Source of the DNA: Stenocarpella maydis
Taxonomy: Eukaryota; Ascomycota; Sordariomycetes; Diaporthales; Diaporthaceae
Length of the DNA stretch: 64,000 bases
Direction: 5' to 3'
NCBI GenBank assembly: GCA_002270565.1
Contig: NQMI01000052.1
Location: 1-64,000 of the forward strand
Part shown: positions 60,028 to 64,000 of the stretch, piece after piece
Position numbering within the stretch: position 1 is the first letter of the stretch
Layout: each line of letters begins with the position of its first letter
The notes under the pieces: model-generated
The model's input: the letters and a program-made list of their open reading frames with translations, nothing else
Databases searched by the model: none
Told to the model about the DNA's origin: nothing
Program-made: the position numbers and the translations under genes

Positions 60028-62048
60028 TGTAGGGACGGGCAGCTGGCAGTGACGCTGGAGCTTTGGTTAAATATGCTTGGGACGTTTTGTTGCGTATGAC
60101 GTGTATTGAAGAGGAGAGAGACAGGGAAAGGCCTCCGGGGCAAGTGCTTGTTTATATATATTCTGAGAGACAATGGCCTTTGGCATTCCACACACATAGT
60201 GTCCAACACGTTTCGGTGACCGCAACAGCAAGACCATAAATCGGCCTAGGTAGACAGCTCTTAACCATGGCATCATCTCACTATTAGCTGACGGATACAT
60301 ACTACCATAAAGCCCCACTTCATGAAAAGAGGCCCACGAGTTGTATTTAATAATCCAGCTAAGCAGAGAGACGATCAGCGATGTCTTGGAGAGAAGCTTC
60401 TCCGTCACAGGTCCTCTCAGCGGTGGTCGGCGACATTGAAGCGAGAGCGTTGAGAGCTGATTGTAAACAGACGGTGGTGTCCTAACTGGTGTTAGCAATG
60501 GGGAGAACAGTGGTACGTTTGACATGACGGTTGGCTCAGATACCATCAATTGACCTAGAAGCAGACACGAACGGCTTTGGGCAATGGCGTACCTGATATC
60601 CGGGTAGGGGTTATCCTCGCCGAGGCCATCAACGCTTTGAACGAAAGCGGATGTCTAAGTAGCCTTAGAGCTGCTCGGGGCCCTGTAGAGTTGATGTTGA
60701 GACCGTCGGATTTGTTTGGTGCCACTGCGATTCATCCGGACCCACTGAGTAAACTAAACCACTGCAAGCCGACTTGGCCATCTTATCTAGAGAGCATGGT
60801 CCAATGATAGAACTTCTGAGCCTCATGGAGTATACGTGTAGCATGCATGTGGGCTGGGTAAGAGATAGCAATAAGTATGAAAATATGGATGGCAGTTCGG
60901 ACAGATGATGACAGTATGGCTTGTGGGCTGGAGACCTGAGTGGATGAGAGGTTAATGCCGACTCCGTAAGTAGGTAATATCTGGCAGGGGCGAGGCTCAT
61001 CAGTTTTTTCAATACGAAGATCAAACACAGAAAACGTAGCAAATGTCGAACAGGGATCCAGCGAAACCACCCAACATAGAGCCACGCAGCCGCGCTCTCA
61101 TAACCCGAATACCAGGGTGGGTAATACTATCGGTGCGATTTCCAGCCCTTTACAGCGGCTGCAATATGTCATCGCCGTGTCTGCAGGCAGAAAAATTCGT
61201 CTTACTAGACTAAGCAGTGACAATCGCGTCATGACCTGCGGGTGCTGGTCGGTGAGCACGACATCTAACCTGTTCCTCTGACGAGACACCGCTTACCCTT
61301 CCCGCCACAACTTGATGGCGCGATCGGCGGCTTCGGCTGCAGTGCAAATAACATCTTTTCAGGGACAAAGTCTCATATATCGGTGTAGCAGGTTGCTGAT
61401 GGGTTGGGCGTGGATGGCTACGGCATTCTTGCGCGTCAAAATGTGTGTTAAACCAGCAGTGATACGATGGTAGTCATCCCGTAGGCTACTTAGTTACATC
61501 AAGCCAGGTCTTTCTGCCAATATGCGCAGAAGCATGCAGGTTGCAGATTCTTGCGCTCCCTCACCAGGCCTTTGAGCTCCCTGAATCTCACAATGCGAAC
61601 CTGAACTCCAGCAAAGCAAAGTAGAGGTCTAGAAGAGTAGTCTGTTCCTACCGTTGGGAGGCCACCAGCAAGAGACGTATGCTTATGGAGAGCCGGACTC
61701 AGAGAGAGCTGGCAAAACCCACCGACACTAGTCTCGAATAGATCTTGGGGGCTGATCTTGACCAGTCACTGTTTGGAAATACATCTGGCGAGGGCCTGAT
61801 CGAGCTACGAAGCTGCTTGTGGTGCGTAAGGATATGCCTCGAGGGCCACACAAGCAGCAAATCGGGCCTGCAAGGCGCCTCAAAACGTTCACAACAAGGG
61901 ATACTTGGCCGAGTATGTGTGAATTCGAATTCAGGCCGCGTTGCAGCGACTTTGGTTATGTGAGTATCCCAGCTCCACAACTAATTATATGTCATTGGTA
62001 CTTTACAATCAACCACCGTTTATTTCCACGGACACGCCAGCGAGCCTC
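60028..62048. other. Intergenic region, no gene recognised
   Basis: Several short frames on both strands and none convincing. A minus-strand frame at 60067-60549 (160 aa) has no recognisable motif. A stretch at 61098-61320 reads LDVVLTD on the minus strand but cannot be extended. It includes the 3' UTR of the membrane-protein gene that ends at 62049. Confidence 0.5.
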
Positions 62049-64000
62049 TTATCTTTTCTCTTGCATGCCACTCTGTTCCGTCTTTTCCTTCTTACACTCC
62101 TCCGTCCTGAACCACAAAGACCAGGCTGACTTCCTGCTGTCGTCCGAAGAGCCTCGCTTGGATTTGAACAGGTCCAAGGGTGGCTGCAGGAGGAAGGCAA
62201 AAGAAAAGCGGCTTTCCCTGGGCGATGAGCCGTCGCACGTCGTGCATGACGAAACAGAAGACACGCTGCCCCGGTCTGCTGCCGGGTGTCCGCTATGTTT
62301 CGTGCAGGGGCGCGGGTCAGTGGAGTTGTGCAGGCGGAGTTTGTTCTGGAGCCTCTGCACCGGGCAGTTCACGGAAGCCGCAGGCTCGGCTTGCTGCGCC
62401 AGGGGCCGCCCCGGCTCGGGGGTCTGTAGCACTGGCGACGGCGGTACCACGGGGGCCGGGCCGGCGGGCTGTGCCATGGCCGAACGGGCCTCGGCCGCTG
62501 AAGACAGCGTGTTTCCAACAAAGAAGCCATCCAGGTCTCGTTCCGCCGTCTTGGGCATTTGTCCGCCACGGCTGACAAGGCCCTCTGATGAGTTTTGGGC
62601 TATTGACAGCGGCATCTCCAGGACTGGCTGCGAAGCCGATGCGTCATTTTCATCATTGTTCCAGTCAGAGGGCGATGGGACCCTGCTCGGTCTTCCTATT
62701 GAGCGTGTTGCATTGTGCATTTGCGGCTTGCTCATGGGTGGCTCGGGCGTAGATGTCCTGCTTGGGAGCCTCTTCCCGCGTCCCACGAATCCGCCTCGGA
62801 CGCGCCTGAATGGCCTCTTGAATGACTGCAGATATCCTCGCCTCCTGAGACGGAACAGGAGCAGGAGGAGAGTGCCGATCATGGCCGCAGCAGAAACGCT
62901 GCCAACTATTGAGACGGGTCAGCCACTTGCTCGAGTACCTGGGTTGATGACTGAACTCACCAACTATCCCCGCCATCTTCCCAGTGGACATGGCTGGCCC
63001 AGGCGATGAGGCATCACTGTTGCCGGCTGCAGCAGAAGATTGAATAGGGACTGTGCCCAAGGACGGTGTAGGAACCAACTCGGAGACCGGAGAGCTCCCA
63101 GCGGGAGTCGGTACGAGAAATGGTAATGGCACAGGTGGAGGAGTTGTTTGTGGCGAGAATGATAGTGAGACCTGGGTCTGGGCAGCCAGAGGAACTGATG
63201 ACGGGACTGATGAAGGGCTTGGCGAGGAAGAAGCTGGTTCCTGTTGCTGGGGCGTGCTGGCTGGTACTGTAGGTGTGCTGCTCGGAGTCGAAGAGGTGGT
63301 CGTCGTCAAGGTCGAAGAAGTTGCGGTCTGTTCGGCGGGCGGAGGCGGTGGCGGCAGCAGCGGCGGAGGTGGCTCGGCAACGGCAGGCGGTGCTTCTGGT
63401 GACGGAGGCGGTGGAGGAGGCGGTGGTTCTGTCGGTTGGGCTTCCGGGGCGGATGTGGCCTGTTCGGGCGTCGAGGTCTGCGCCTGGGTGGTCGAAGTCG
63501 ACTCTTCTGACTTGGACTGGTTGTTGTTTCCATTATTATTATTGTTATTGTTATTGTTGTTGTTGTTGTTGTTGTTGTTGTTATTGTTGTTGTTATTGTT
63601 GTTGTTGTTGTTGTTGTTGTCCGGAGCCTGTCCTTGGTTTTGTGTCTGCCCTTGTCCCTTATTGCCGCCTTGGTTCTGCTGTCCCTGACCTCGGTTTCCA
63701 TCTTTGTTCTGGCCTTGGTTGTTGTTGTCTTTCTGTCCCTGGTTGTTCTGCCCCTGACCTCGGTTTCCATCTTTGTTCTGGCCTTGGTTGTTGTTGTTGT
63801 TGTTGTTGTCTTTCTGGCCTTGGTTCTGTTGACCTTGGTTGTTCTGGCCTTGCCCTCGGTTTTGGTCCTGTCCTTGATTTTGTTGACCCTTGTCGTTCTG
63901 GCCTTGGTTTTTCTGATCCTGCCCTTGGTTTTGGTCCTGTTGGTTCTGTCCTTGGTTTTGTTGACCTTGCCCTCGGTCGCCTTGATTCTGGTCACCCTTC
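62049..64000 (-). CDS. Q/N/G-rich, poly-Asn single-pass membrane protein, 5' end outside the window
   Basis: Minus-strand exons >64000-62961 and 62905-62049, with a 55-nt intron (GTGAGT...AATAG), give at least 631 aa. The N-terminal visible part is QGQN/QNQG repeats (63621-64000), a run of 29 Asn (63532-63618), then Ser/Thr-rich, poly-Pro (PPPPPPPP) and Thr/Pro-rich segments typical of a cell-wall-exposed stalk. The intron falls within the membrane helix (KMAGIV then VGSVSAAAMIGTLLLLLF). A basic RLRRR stop-transfer and a roughly 280-residue Ser/Pro-rich cytoplasmic tail follow. The frame is open to the right edge with no start, so the gene continues beyond. The layout recalls fungal wall-stress sensors (Wsc/Mid2-like) by analogy only. 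No catalytic domain is seen. Confidence 0.8.
63532..63618 (-). repeat. Poly-asparagine (AAC/AAT) trinucleotide run
   Basis: 29 consecutive Asn codons, mostly AAC with a few AAT, within the membrane-protein gene. Imperfect rather than pure. Confidence 0.95.
63621..64000 (-). repeat. QGQN-type coding minisatellite
   Basis: Degenerate repeats of Gln/Gly/Asn codons (for example NQGQN, KDGNRGQGQ twice, GQKDNNN). The DNA shows tandem near-duplicates, such as the blocks at 63680-63740 and 63740-63800. Confidence 0.85.

Noticed and set aside
60067..60549. 160-aa minus-strand frame upstream of the broken hydrolase
   Set aside because: No signal peptide or family motif, and it does not connect in frame or by a clear intron to the hydrolase pieces.
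61098..61320. Minus-strand LDVVLTD stretch resembling a response-regulator receiver
   Set aside because: The similarity is short, interrupted by a stop upstream and cannot be extended to the rest of the domain.
63053..63688. Plus-strand frame rich in Gly and Leu
   Set aside because: Antisense of the poly-Pro and poly-Asn parts of the membrane-protein gene.
63306..63995. Thr/Lys/Arg-rich minus-strand frame
   Set aside because: It is the wrong frame of the QGQN/poly-Asn repeat; the true frame joins downstream through the intron to the membrane helix.

Overview
This window is nuclear DNA of a filamentous ascomycete (Pezizomycotina, most likely a Sordariomycete). The reasons are short GT-AG introns of 55 to 148 nt with CTAAC/CTGAC-type branch points, fungal-type protein families, and large AT-rich blocks in which transposons are riddled with C-to-T and G-to-A changes, the mark of repeat-induced point mutation (RIP). 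It is a draft assembly: single Ns and N runs lie at 2659, 19017, 24468, 25857-25860, 41729, 43291-43294, 45353 and 55657-55667, almost all inside repeats.

Layout. 1-2892 is a GC-balanced island with a seven-knuckle CCHC zinc-finger protein (GIS2/CNBP type). 2893-4864 is a RIP-degraded Tc1/mariner transposon carrying a nested solo-LTR-like insertion. 4865-15200 is a second island: a large protein kinase with a C-terminal zinc-finger module, a broken MFS transporter gene, and a single-pass membrane protein with a cysteine-rich ectodomain. 15200-47900 is a transposon graveyard. It holds a RIP-mutated Ty3/gypsy family with about 460-bp LTRs (one nearly complete element at 37635-46574), a chromodomain-bearing gypsy family in two opposite orientations, and a Ty1/copia element with both LTRs and a 5-bp target duplication (22513-30717). 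It also holds repeated, well-preserved copies of a 594-bp LTR-like element that inserted after the surrounding repeats had been mutated.

47900-52800 is a small island. It has a short secreted Gly/Ala-rich protein gene on the minus strand, found by joining two exons too short or start-less to stand out as open frames, a full-length foldback (hairpin) element, and a lone nucleotidyltransferase-like gene. 52800-56000 is again repeat-rich. 56000-64000 has an intron-containing tRNA-Lys, a RidA-family gene, a multiply broken secreted-enzyme-like (GH43-like) gene, and the 3' part of a Q/N/G-rich, poly-Asn membrane protein that runs off the right edge.

The genes do not form an operon or an evident biosynthetic cluster. 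The most informative structure is the layering of insertions: old RIP-mutated DNA transposon and gypsy elements, then copia insertion, then the young 594-bp LTR family with perfect target duplications. No convincing new multi-gene system was seen. The best candidates for novelty are the young LTR family, the foldback element, the small secreted repeat protein and the poly-Asn membrane protein.
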